A stretch of 21,664 bases of DNA from Brachyspira sp949287565. GTDB lineage: Bacteria > Spirochaetota > Brachyspiria > Brachyspirales > Brachyspiraceae. The translations under genes and the position numbers were made by a program. Under the pieces are notes generated by a model. That model made no database searches. It was not told where the DNA came from and saw nothing but the letters and a program-made list of their open reading frames with translations. Shown here one piece after another: positions 6,867 through 14,126 of the stretch (the stretch's first letter is position 1; every line of letters begins with the position of its first letter). The stretch lies in assembly GCF_036997615.1 (NCBI RefSeq), contig NZ_JAWLQA010000053.1, one strand, 5' to 3'.

Positions 6867-8741
6867 TTAATCAAATAAATAAGACAAATAATGATCTTTG
6901 TTAATATTATATTTTATATCATCTAAAGGAATAAATATTTTTTTATGCCCCTTATCTTTCATTAATATAATACCGGCTTCTGTTATAAGAAAAATTAAAT
7001 TGTCTGTATCATTATAAAAGTTTTTAGGAACATTATATCTTTTTAATATCTCATCAGAATTATTAACAAAATCTTTCAAATAAGGACTTATTAATTTTTC
7101 ATTATCTAAATCAATTATGAGCGATATATTATTTATTATAAGATTATTATTAGCTTCTATCTTAGCAAATCTCTTGTATACGCATATTGTTTTATCATCA
7201 AAATACACTATATTATCAGCATTATAAAAATCTTTAAGTTTATCATAGTATTTAGTTTTAATATCATTAAATAAAACCTTATCATGTTTTTTTAAAATCT
7301 TTTCTACATCTATTTTCAATTCATTTTGTTTCTGAGAATGTGGTTTATTATCTCCGTTTACATATGAATTAATTTTATCATTGTTTTTTATATTGAAATG
7401 ATAGAGATCAAATAAATAGCGAAGAATATTTATCAAATGATTAGATTTTGCCATCTTTTTAAATATTAATTTAAAATATTCTACTTTAATATCAGGATTT
7501 CTATTAACTTCAAAAACTCCATTTATAATTTTAGAATCAGATATTTCCACAATATAGTTAATTTCCTTTTTATCACTATTTATAAAATCATAAAGAGAAC
7601 AATCAAATTTTATAATGGCTTTTTCATTTCTTTCTATAATAATATCATACCAGCTAAAATATTCTTTGTCATTTTGTTTATTATCATCAAAACAATAAAT
7701 AGAAATATAATTATCCATAAAATTACTGAGTATATTATAATACCCTTTTATCTTATCATTATTTATAAATATATTTCCAAAACAACCACTAATTACAGAT
7801 AATAGTCTGCCATAATAAGCATAACAGTAAATATACATATTATTTACTTTATCTTTAAAAGTTATAAACGTTATTGTCTTTTGATAAATATCAGGAATAT
7901 ATCTTCTTTTATATGCTTTAATAAAAATAATAATAATAGCTATAAGAATAGCTGTAAGAATTAAATATTTACCAAATACCAATTTAAAATAATATAAAAA
8001 ATTATCAGTTTTAGCTCCATTTAAAACCAATATAGCAGCTATATCTTCATTGCCTTTATCAAGTGCTATTTCAAGCCCTTTGTCTAAATCCATTTTGAAT
8101 TTATTTCCAAAGAATAAAAATTTCTTTTTTAATAGACTTTTTAATATAAACTCATTTTCTTTATTAACAGCTAATAAAAACTCATCATTTATATCATCAT
8201 CGTTTTTATAATGTTTCAAGATAATTTCAACAACATCATAAGCATAATCATCTACAGCACTGTAAAGGGCTGTTTTACCATTAATAGATTTTTGATAAAC
8301 ATCAGCATTATTTTCAAGTAAGAACTCTATTATATCAGGTTTTCCATTATATTTTGAATAAGTATAAAGCAAAGTATAGCCATCATATACTCCGTTTATA
8401 TCATATTTCTGTATAAACTTCTTAACAGCTTCTAAATCCCCATAACCTTCTGCAGCATTTTGATATTCATATTCTAAACTGTCTATTTCTATAACATTAT
8501 ATTTTTTATAAAATTCTATTTTCTCTTTTAATACTTTTTCTGCTGCCTCTTTAAACAAGTTTTCTATATATTCTTTAGGGTCTTTTTCCATTTCTTTTAA
8601 TTCATCTTCATTTGTAAACATTTTATCAAAAAGATTTTTATAGTAATTGGTGTCATATTCCTGAGAATATAGAAATAAAGATGTTATTATTAAGAAAATA
8701 AAAGATACAATTATTCTGAAAATATTTTTATTTTTTAACAT
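6867..8741 (-). CDS. Ankyrin-repeat protein fused to the unknown membrane-anchored family domain
   Basis: This encodes 624 aa. Residues 1-27 form a signal peptide or signal anchor (MLKNKNIFRI, then a hydrophobic run, LYSQ). Residues of about 28-90 are acidic and helical. Residues of about 95-245 show degenerate ankyrin repeats: AAEGYGDLEAVKKFI, then IIEFLLENNADV, NGKTALYSAVDD, EIALDKGNEDIAAILVLNGA. A second membrane segment lies at about 257-274, ending in KAYKRRY. From about 294 the family domain begins (TFKDKVNNMYIYCYAYY, GNIFINND, NGVFEVNRNPDIKV, IVYFDDKTICVYKRFAKIEA, LISPYLKDFVN, LIFLITEAGIILM, HYLSYLF). The predicted topology puts the ankyrin part outside the inner membrane and the family domain inside. 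GAGGG precedes the ATG, and a promoter lies at 8773-8801. Ankyrin repeats bind protein partners; the partner is unknown. Confidence 0.88.
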   Translation of the reverse strand: MLKNKNIFRIIVSFIFLIITSLFLYSQEYDTNYYKNLFDKMFTNEDELKEMEKDPKEYIENLFKEAAEKVLKEKIEFYKKYNVIEIDSLEYEYQNAAEGYGDLEAVKKFIQKYDINGVYDGYTLLYTYSKYNGKPDIIEFLLENNADVYQKSINGKTALYSAVDDYAYDVVEIILKHYKNDDDINDEFLLAVNKENEFILKSLLKKKFLFFGNKFKMDLDKGLEIALDKGNEDIAAILVLNGAKTDNFLYYFKLVFGKYLILTAILIAIIIIFIKAYKRRYIPDIYQKTITFITFKDKVNNMYIYCYAYYGRLLSVISGCFGNIFINNDKIKGYYNILSNFMDNYISIYCFDDNKQNDKEYFSWYDIIIERNEKAIIKFDCSLYDFINSDKKEINYIVEISDSKIINGVFEVNRNPDIKVEYFKLIFKKMAKSNHLINILRYLFDLYHFNIKNNDKINSYVNGDNKPHSQKQNELKIDVEKILKKHDKVLFNDIKTKYYDKLKDFYNADNIVYFDDKTICVYKRFAKIEANNNLIINNISLIIDLDNEKLISPYLKDFVNNSDEILKRYNVPKNFYNDTDNLIFLITEAGIILMKDKGHKKIFIPLDDIKYNINKDHYLSYLFD

Positions 8742-8772
8742 ATTTTACCCTCATAAATATTAGAAAGGTTTT

Positions 8773-8801
8773 ATATTATACTATAGAAATGTATATGTCA
8801 A
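8773..8801 (-). promoter_or_regulatory. Predicted promoter of the ankyrin-fusion gene
   Basis: On the minus strand, TTGACA at 8796-8801, followed after 15 nt by TATAAT (8775-8780) or after 17 nt by TAATAT (8773-8778). It lies in the 80-bp gap after the DUF2271-like gene, so the ankyrin gene can be expressed on its own. Confidence 0.6.
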
Positions 8802-8821
8802 TATAATAGAGTAAATTACAT

Positions 8822-9376
8822 TTAAGGCATGAAACTTACATTTACATTTTTTATTATGTCTATTTTTTGAGCTTCTGGTTTTGAATATTGAGCTGATGCT
8901 TTTTGAGAGTTAGCCTGATTTCCTATATTGATAATAGAAGTATAAAGCACATTATTATCCTGATATATAGTAGCTTCAACAACTATTCTGTAAGTACCGT
9001 CTTTTACTATGTTTCCTTGATTATCTTTGCAGTCCCAAACTATATTAACTTTGCCTTGTTTAGGTGTAGACTTTGATACTGCATCAATTATTTTTTTATC
9101 TATACTTTGAGCATTAGCTTTTTTCTGCCAATTATTTAAAGATTGCTTTCTATATGTCCAGCCTTCTCTTCTTCCTGTAAAATCTGTAATATATATTGTG
9201 GCTATATAGTTGCCGTTATTATCTTCAGCCCAAACAGCTATTTGATTGCTTGAATAACCCGGTCTTTTAGTATAATCGAAACTTATATTAACTTTTTTAG
9301 TACCATTTTGAGCATAGTTTTCATTTATGAATGATACAGCAAAAATCATAAATAATATAATAAAAATTTTTTTCAT
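8822..9376 (-). CDS. Exported DUF2271-like protein
   Basis: This encodes 184 aa. The N-terminus (MKKIFIILFMIFAVSFI, then YAQ) is a signal peptide, so the mature protein should be periplasmic or outer-surface. The body fits what I recall of DUF2271 proteins: KVNISFDYTKRPGYSSNQIAVWAEDNNG, IATIYITD, a tryptophan-containing linker, AVSKSTPKQGKVNIVWDC, then DNQGNIVKDGTYRIVVEAT. The final block also resembles the FlgD/Ig-like pattern of a beta-sandwich. Family members often accompany flavinylated periplasmic redox proteins, but no such partner is next to it here. AGGAG sits about 8 nt upstream of the ATG. The downstream gap to the ankyrin protein is only 80 bp and contains that gene's own promoter. 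The biochemical role is not known. Confidence 0.72.
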   Translation of the reverse strand: MKKIFIILFMIFAVSFINENYAQNGTKKVNISFDYTKRPGYSSNQIAVWAEDNNGNYIATIYITDFTGRREGWTYRKQSLNNWQKKANAQSIDKKIIDAVSKSTPKQGKVNIVWDCKDNQGNIVKDGTYRIVVEATIYQDNNVLYTSIINIGNQANSQKASAQYSKPEAQKIDIIKNVNVSFMP

Positions 9377-9493
9377 AAATAATCTCCTAATAATAAATTT
9401 TGTTTTTATTTTTTTATCATATATTTATAATTTTATATAATAGACTTGTTTCAAAACTAATTTAATAAATATTTACAATAGCTTTACTTTATT

Positions 9494-9703
9494 TATTTTT
9501 ATAATTGTGGCTTTGCCCCACTGTGCATGTCGACTAAGTCCACCTGTGGTGTCGGCAGGCATAGTCGTCTATATTTGAGCTTAATTTTAATAATTTATAT
9601 TACATGTGCACTTTTTGGTTCTTTGACGAAGTCCGCCTCGCTCTGCGTGCGGCGGAAAAAAGCACAACAAAAAATTTACAAAGTTAAAAATTTTAAGTAT
9701 ATA
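9494..9703 (-). repeat. Dispersed intergenic element, copy C
   Basis: It lies in reverse orientation. The end at 9675-9703 reads outward (plus) as TTTACA-17-TATATA. The block CGAAGTCCGCCTCGCTCTGC and the stretch around ACATGTAATATAAATT match copy E on the other strand. The other boundary (about 9494) is uncertain. Gap 9377-9793 holds nothing else recognisable besides AT-rich flanks. Confidence 0.75.
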
Positions 9704-9793
9704 TAGCATATTATTATATTTAAAAAGTTACAATAATTTTACATATAATTTTGTCAAGTAGTTTTGAAATATGTCTAATATTTCATTTAATTA

Positions 9794-10303
9794 TCAATAC
9801 TTTTCATAATGTATTTTATTAGGCTCAAATCTGTCTGGCATAGCAGGCTCTCCGTCAGGATAACCAATAACAACTATTCCTAAAGGCTTAATATGATCAG
9901 GTAAATTAAATATTTTTATTATTTCATTCATTCTCTCTTCACGAGGAGCAACACCAATCCAAACGCTTCCCAAATCTTTAGCTTTTGCTGCAAGCATTAA
10001 ATTTTGTAAAGCTGCAGAACAATTTTGCTGCCAGTAAAGCTGACCTGATTCATCGGATAAATCTCCGCATACAACTATAGCTAATGTAGCAGTATCTAAC
10101 ATTTTAGCATAAGGGTGAGAGTTCATGATTTTATCTAATGTTTCTCTGTTTTTTACTACTATAAACTCCCAATTTCTCCTATTATTTGCAGACGGAGCAT
10201 ACATAGCAGCTCTAAGCATATATTCTATCTTTTCATCTTCAACTTGTTTGCCTTTAATATATTTTCTTATGCTTCTTCTTGTAAATAGAATATCTTCACT
10301 CAT
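9794..10303 (-). CDS. Nitroreductase-family FMN oxidoreductase
   Basis: This encodes 169 aa, the usual size of compact nitroreductases. The N-terminus RRSIRKYIKGKQVEDEKI carries the arginine/serine FMN-phosphate contact region, followed by AAMYAPSANNRRNWEFIVV, the second flavin-binding loop. The centre has NCSAALQNLMLAAKAKDLGSVWIGV, and the C-terminus PLGIVVIGYPDGEP, all standard for the family. These soluble homodimers use NAD(P)H to reduce nitro-aromatics, quinones or flavins; the natural substrate cannot be read from the sequence. No ferredoxin domain is fused. The ribosome binding site is a weak AAGAAGAG. The gene is divergent from the methyltransferase at 10509, and nothing nearby suggests a pathway. 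Family confidence is high, substrate unknown. Confidence 0.9.
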   Translation of the reverse strand: MSEDILFTRRSIRKYIKGKQVEDEKIEYMLRAAMYAPSANNRRNWEFIVVKNRETLDKIMNSHPYAKMLDTATLAIVVCGDLSDESGQLYWQQNCSAALQNLMLAAKAKDLGSVWIGVAPREERMNEIIKIFNLPDHIKPLGIVVIGYPDGEPAMPDRFEPNKIHYEKY

Positions 10304-10508
10304 ATAATATTCTCTTCTTAAAGTTATTTGTTATTATTATATAGTAAATATAAAAAAATAAAATTGTTAGAGTACTAAAATTTATATATTAATTATCAAA
10401 AATTAGAGTAGGGTAGTTACATACCCCGCAAAATCATGAATGCCAAAGATTTTCTCTCTTTATAATTTTTTATTTTAAAGTTTTTAAAAGTATGATATTA
10501 TTATATTA

Positions 10509-11567
10509 ATGAATTATATAGGAAGTAAACTGTCTTTATTAGATTTTTTATATGAATCTATAATGTATATAATAGATAGCGATTGCCGTATATTCTGCGA
10601 TTTATTTGCAGGTACAGGTATTGTAGGAAGATATTTTAAATCTAAAAATTTCTATATTATAGCTAATGATATTCAGTATTATAGTTATGTTTTAAATAAG
10701 CATTATATAGAAAATCATAAATATTTGTCATTTTACGGTTTAAATGAAGAAATAGCAGAATTAAAAGAAACTGATATTAAAGAAAAATATATAATTGTAT
10801 GCGAGTATTTAAATAATATAGATTATAAAAAAGGTTTTATTTATAATAATTATTCTCTTGGAGGCACTAAAGATAAAGAACATAAGCGAATATATTTTTC
10901 AGATGAAAATGCTATGAAATGCGATGCTATAAGAATAAAAATAGAAGAATGGCTTAATAATAATAAGATTAATGAAAATGAATATTATTTTCTTCTTGCA
11001 AGCTTGCTTGAAAATATTGATAGATGTGCAAATACAGCTTCAGTTTATGGGGCATTTTTGAAAGATATAAAAAAAACAGCTTCAAAAACTTTCAATTATT
11101 GTCCTTGCGAATTTGTTATAAGCGATATAGAGCATGAAGTATATAATGAAGATGCTAATAAATTAATAGAAGATATTGAAACTGATATATTATATTTAGA
11201 CCCTCCATATAATAGAAGACAATATTCAGATAATTATCATATACTTGAAACTATAGCTAAATATGATAATCCTGTAATAAAAGGAAAAACAGGGCTTAGA
11301 AATGACAGAATAAAATCATTATACTGCAATAAAAATTATGTTTATAATGCATTTGAGGAGCTGATAAATAAAGCTAATGCTAAATATATATTTTTAAGCT
11401 ATAATAATGAAGGTTTATTGTCATTAGAAGATATAAAGAAAATAATGTCAAAAAAAGGAAAATACGGATTATTTGTTAAGGAATACAGCAGATTTAAAGC
11501 CGACAGCAAAAGATATAATTCCGCTTCAAAAACATGTGAGTATCTGCATTACCTCATAGTAAAATAA
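10509..11567 (+). CDS. D12-class N6-adenine DNA methyltransferase, apparently solitary
   Basis: This encodes 352 aa. It begins MNYIGSK, the typical start of Dam/D12-type enzymes, with the AdoMet-binding motif DLFAGTG at residues 31-37 and the catalytic DPPYN at 231-235, followed by RRQYSDNYHILETIAKY. This motif order is that of alpha-group N6-adenine methyltransferases, which transfer a methyl group from AdoMet to adenine in a specific DNA site. Length is above Dam (about 270-280 aa), leaving a mid-region (residues about 60-215) that would hold target recognition. No restriction endonuclease gene flanks it: the neighbours are a nitroreductase and an XpaC-like protein. No Shine-Dalgarno is visible before the ATG; a TATGAT at 10491-10496 lies so close that the message could be almost leaderless. 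The target site cannot be predicted. Confidence 0.88.
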   Translation: MNYIGSKLSLLDFLYESIMYIIDSDCRIFCDLFAGTGIVGRYFKSKNFYIIANDIQYYSYVLNKHYIENHKYLSFYGLNEEIAELKETDIKEKYIIVCEYLNNIDYKKGFIYNNYSLGGTKDKEHKRIYFSDENAMKCDAIRIKIEEWLNNNKINENEYYFLLASLLENIDRCANTASVYGAFLKDIKKTASKTFNYCPCEFVISDIEHEVYNEDANKLIEDIETDILYLDPPYNRRQYSDNYHILETIAKYDNPVIKGKTGLRNDRIKSLYCNKNYVYNAFEELINKANAKYIFLSYNNEGLLSLEDIKKIMSKKGKYGLFVKEYSRFKADSKRYNSASKTCEYLHYLIVK

Positions 11568-11590
11568 TATTAAAAGAATTATTCAATATC

Positions 11591-11619
11591 TTGCAAATAT
11601 TATGTTTATTGATTATAAT
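11591..11619 (+). promoter_or_regulatory. Predicted sigma70 promoter for the XpaC-like/telA operon
   Basis: TTGCAA at 11591-11596, a 17-nt spacer, then TATAAT at 11614-11619. This leaves a leader of about 80 nt before the ATG at 11706. It is the best match in the gap between the methyltransferase stop and the next gene. Confidence 0.6.
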
Positions 11620-11705
11620 ATATACCAAGTAATGGTAAATATAATGTATTTTTACTTTATATTTAGTTTATAGTTTTATTAATTTAGTTATTTAAAAGGA
11701 TATAT

Positions 11706-12242
11706 ATGGCAAGAGATGAAGATGATTTTATTTTTCAGAAATTAAGACAAAATATACAGAGAAATTTCCCAAGAGAAGATGATGTAAATAATTATAATCA
11801 AAATAATTATAGAAATGATAGTTATTCAAATAAAGACAGTTTAACAATTTTAGAAACAGAAAGAAATATATATAAAATTACAGATTTCTCTCAAAAAATA
11901 GATGATCCTGAACTTACTCCTGCATTAAAAGAAATGATAGGTATATTAAAAGAAATGGTTTCATATTCTAAAGCTAATAAAGAGGGAGAGAAAAAACTAG
12001 AAAAAATAAATGAATATCATCTTCCTACAGCTATAAAAATGCTTAATTCTTATATAGATTTTTGTAATTTTCCTGTAAAAAATGAAAATATGCAAAAAAC
12101 AGCACAGGAAATAGAAGATGTTATAATAAAATTAAATGAAGCATTGAAGAAAATGCTTGTAGAAATGAATCAGAATAAATTAATGGATATAAACAGCGAT
12201 ATAGATGTATTAAAAAACATGCTTGATAAAGATGGTTATTAA
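11706..12242 (+). CDS. XpaC-like protein (5-bromo-4-chloroindolyl phosphate hydrolysis family C-terminal domain)
   Basis: This encodes 178 aa. The C-terminal two-thirds matches what I recall of XpaC proteins: YHLPTAIKMLNSYIDF, then a helix with TAQEIEDVIIKLNEALKK, and the ending DINSDIDVLKNMLDKDGY. The usual hydrophobic N-terminal half of XpaC is missing; residues 1-50 are instead polar and asparagine-rich (FPREDDVNNYNQNNY). It lies 28 nt upstream of telA on the same strand, which is the classical XpaC-TelA pairing and supports the call. The protein is predicted soluble and helical, probably a partner of TelA at the membrane. The family name comes from an indolyl-phosphate phenotype; its real activity is unclear. 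RBS AAAAGGA precedes the ATG. Confidence 0.72.
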   Translation: MARDEDDFIFQKLRQNIQRNFPREDDVNNYNQNNYRNDSYSNKDSLTILETERNIYKITDFSQKIDDPELTPALKEMIGILKEMVSYSKANKEGEKKLEKINEYHLPTAIKMLNSYIDFCNFPVKNENMQKTAQEIEDVIIKLNEALKKMLVEMNQNKLMDINSDIDVLKNMLDKDGY

Positions 12243-12270
12243 TTAAAAAATAAATAATTGGAGAGGTTCT

Positions 12271-13734
12271 ATGGAAAATAATAACTTAGAAAATAATCAA
12301 CAGCCTAATAATATTCAAGATCAAAATATTGTAAATGCTCAGCCAGTACAGCCAAATGTGATGCCTAACAATATGCAAGGTCAGAATTTCGTAAATGCCC
12401 AGCCAGTACAGCCAAATGTGATGCCTAACAATATGCAAGGACAGAATATTGTGAATGCCCAGCCTGTACAGCCGAATGTGATGCCTAACAATATGCAAGG
12501 TCAGAATTTTGTAAACGTTCAGCCGGTACAGCAAAATGTAATGCCTAACAATATGCAAGGACAGAATATTGTAAATGTTCAGCCAGTACAACAAAATGCA
12601 ATGCCTGTTAATATGCAGGGGCAAAACTTCGTAAATACACAGAATTATCAGCCTCAAAATTCAGCACAGCAAGTATTCAATGATATGAATAGCGTTTCAA
12701 ATGGACAATTTACACCTGAAGATATTGCAAAAATAAATCAATTATCAAATAGTATTAATTTACAGGATTCCGTATCTATAATGTCTTATGGATCAGCAGC
12801 TCAAAATAAAATGATACAGTTTTCTGAAAATACTTTAAGTAATGTTATGAATAAAGATTTAGGCGAAGTAGGAGAGGCTATTACCGATGTTATAACAGAA
12901 CTTAAAGGTTTTGATATAGAAAATGAAACTAAAGGAAAAGGTTTATTCGGATTCTTCAAGAAAGCCGCTAATAATATTACTAAATTAAAAGCTAAATATA
13001 CTAGTGTAGAAGCTAATATTGATAGTATTGTAAAAAATCTAGAAGCACATCAAAGAAATCTTCTAAAAGACATAAGTATTTTAGACCAAATGTATAATTA
13101 TAATCTAGAATATTTGAAAGAACTTGAAATTTATATAGAGGCAGGAAAACAGAAACTTAATCATTTAATGGCTAATGAAATACCTGCTTTAGAATCAAAG
13201 GCTATTGCAAGTAATACTGCTGAAGATGCACAAATGGCTAGAGATTTTAAAGATTTGGCTAATAGATTTGAAAAAAGAATACATGATTTAGAGCTTACAA
13301 AGACAATTTCTATACAGACAATACCTCAAATACGTTTGGTTCAGAATAATAATGTTATAATGACAGAAAAAATTCAATCAACTATAACAAATACAATACC
13401 TCTTTGGAAGAATCAAATGGTTCTTGCTATAGGACTTCATCATTCTAATGAGGCAGCAAAAGCACAAAGAGCCGTTACTGATACTACAAATGAGTTGTTA
13501 AGAAAGAATGCCGACATGCTTAAAACTTCTACTATAGAAACAGCTAGAGAATCAGAAAGAGGAATAGTTGATATTGAAACTTTAAAACATACAAATCAGC
13601 AGTTAATATCTACTTTAGATGAAGTTATGAAAATACAGACTGAAGGCAGAGAAAAGAGAAGAGCTGCAGAGCTAGAACTTAGAAATATAGAAAATGAACT
13701 TAAAACAAAAATATTGAATGTATCTAGAGAATAA
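12271..13734 (+). CDS. telA: Toxic anion resistance protein TelA family, with repetitive N-terminus
   Basis: This encodes 487 aa. The first 10 residues are polar; residues of about 11-130 are five near-identical 20-residue repeats plus a degraded one, with a core like QPVQPNVMPNNMQGQN. From about 140 the TelA domain begins: KGLFGFFKKAANNITKLKAKY, a long helical section with ISILDQMYNYNLEYLKELEIYI, and the diagnostic C-terminal helices LHHSNEAAKAQRAVTDTTN, ELLRKNADMLKTSTIETARE and DIETLKHTNQQLI. TelA proteins are cytoplasmic, coiled-coil-rich and linked to resistance to tellurite or other toxic anions and envelope-active agents; the mechanism is unsettled. GGAGAGG precedes the ATG. A strong terminator follows the gene. 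The Pro/Asn/Gln-rich head is not part of the usual family and is probably disordered. Confidence 0.88.
   Translation: MENNNLENNQQPNNIQDQNIVNAQPVQPNVMPNNMQGQNFVNAQPVQPNVMPNNMQGQNIVNAQPVQPNVMPNNMQGQNFVNVQPVQQNVMPNNMQGQNIVNVQPVQQNAMPVNMQGQNFVNTQNYQPQNSAQQVFNDMNSVSNGQFTPEDIAKINQLSNSINLQDSVSIMSYGSAAQNKMIQFSENTLSNVMNKDLGEVGEAITDVITELKGFDIENETKGKGLFGFFKKAANNITKLKAKYTSVEANIDSIVKNLEAHQRNLLKDISILDQMYNYNLEYLKELEIYIEAGKQKLNHLMANEIPALESKAIASNTAEDAQMARDFKDLANRFEKRIHDLELTKTISIQTIPQIRLVQNNNVIMTEKIQSTITNTIPLWKNQMVLAIGLHHSNEAAKAQRAVTDTTNELLRKNADMLKTSTIETARESERGIVDIETLKHTNQQLISTLDEVMKIQTEGREKRRAAELELRNIENELKTKILNVSRE
12301..12660 (+). repeat. 60-bp in-frame tandem repeat in telA
   Basis: Five 60-bp units (12301-12600) follow each other exactly in register, the first somewhat diverged, with a sixth decayed unit after 12600. 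Copies differ mainly at synonymous or conservative positions. The period is a multiple of three, so copy number can change without breaking the frame. Confidence 0.92.
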
Positions 13735-13753
13735 ATTATTTTTTAATATAAAT

Positions 13754-13794
13754 AAAAAGCTCATCTGTATATTTTATATAGATGAGCTTTTTTA
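13754..13794 (+). terminator. Rho-independent terminator after telA
   Basis: AAAAAGCTCATCT at 13754-13766 pairs with AGATGAGCTTTTT at 13780-13792, a 13-bp stem ending in a T run. The A run on the other side means it could also work from the opposite strand. Confidence 0.9.
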
Positions 13795-13837
13795 TTATCA
13801 ATAGACTTATTTATAAAATTAGTTATATAATTATTAG

Positions 13838-14095
13838 TGTATAACTAAACAATTATATTTTGTCAAAATAAAATATTTGCAGGGCTTTGCCCACCGCTCT
13901 GCATACCTATGGCAAGGTGTAGTCCAAATTTAGGATATATCATATATTTAATAAACATCATTAAAATATAAAGCTCTAGTAATTGCGTTTTTCGCGTAGC
14001 GTATCCGAAGGATAAAAACTTTTTTGTGCGGCAAAAAAGTTGATAATTCTACGTAAAATAAATTAGTTGACAAACTTAAAAAATTATTTATAAAT
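13838..14095 (-). repeat. Dispersed intergenic element, copy B (complete)
   Basis: Outward promoter-like ends on both sides: minus strand TTGACA-17-TATACA (13838-13866) and plus strand TTGACA-16-TATAAA (14067-14094). The inside has TTTGCAGGGCTTTGCCC, a 69-bp arm (13926-13994) homologous to copy A, and TTCGCGTAGCGTATCCG. It sits between the convergent telA and transporter genes, after the telA terminator, and explains most of gap 13735-14126. Confidence 0.82.
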
Positions 14096-14126
14096 AGTTT
14101 TTAAACAGTATAATATATAAAATATC

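Noticed and set aside
10491..10508. Further copy of the TTAGTAT palindrome before the methyltransferase
   Set aside because: Only AGTATGAT is shared; the second arm does not match.
12301..12600. CRISPR-like array of regularly spaced repeats
   Set aside because: The repeats are contiguous with no unique spacers, in frame within telA, and no cas genes are present.
12286..12657. Open frame on the minus strand opposite the telA repeat
   Set aside because: It exists only because the 60-bp repeat lacks stops in that frame; the protein is a repetitive antisense shadow with no ribosome binding site.
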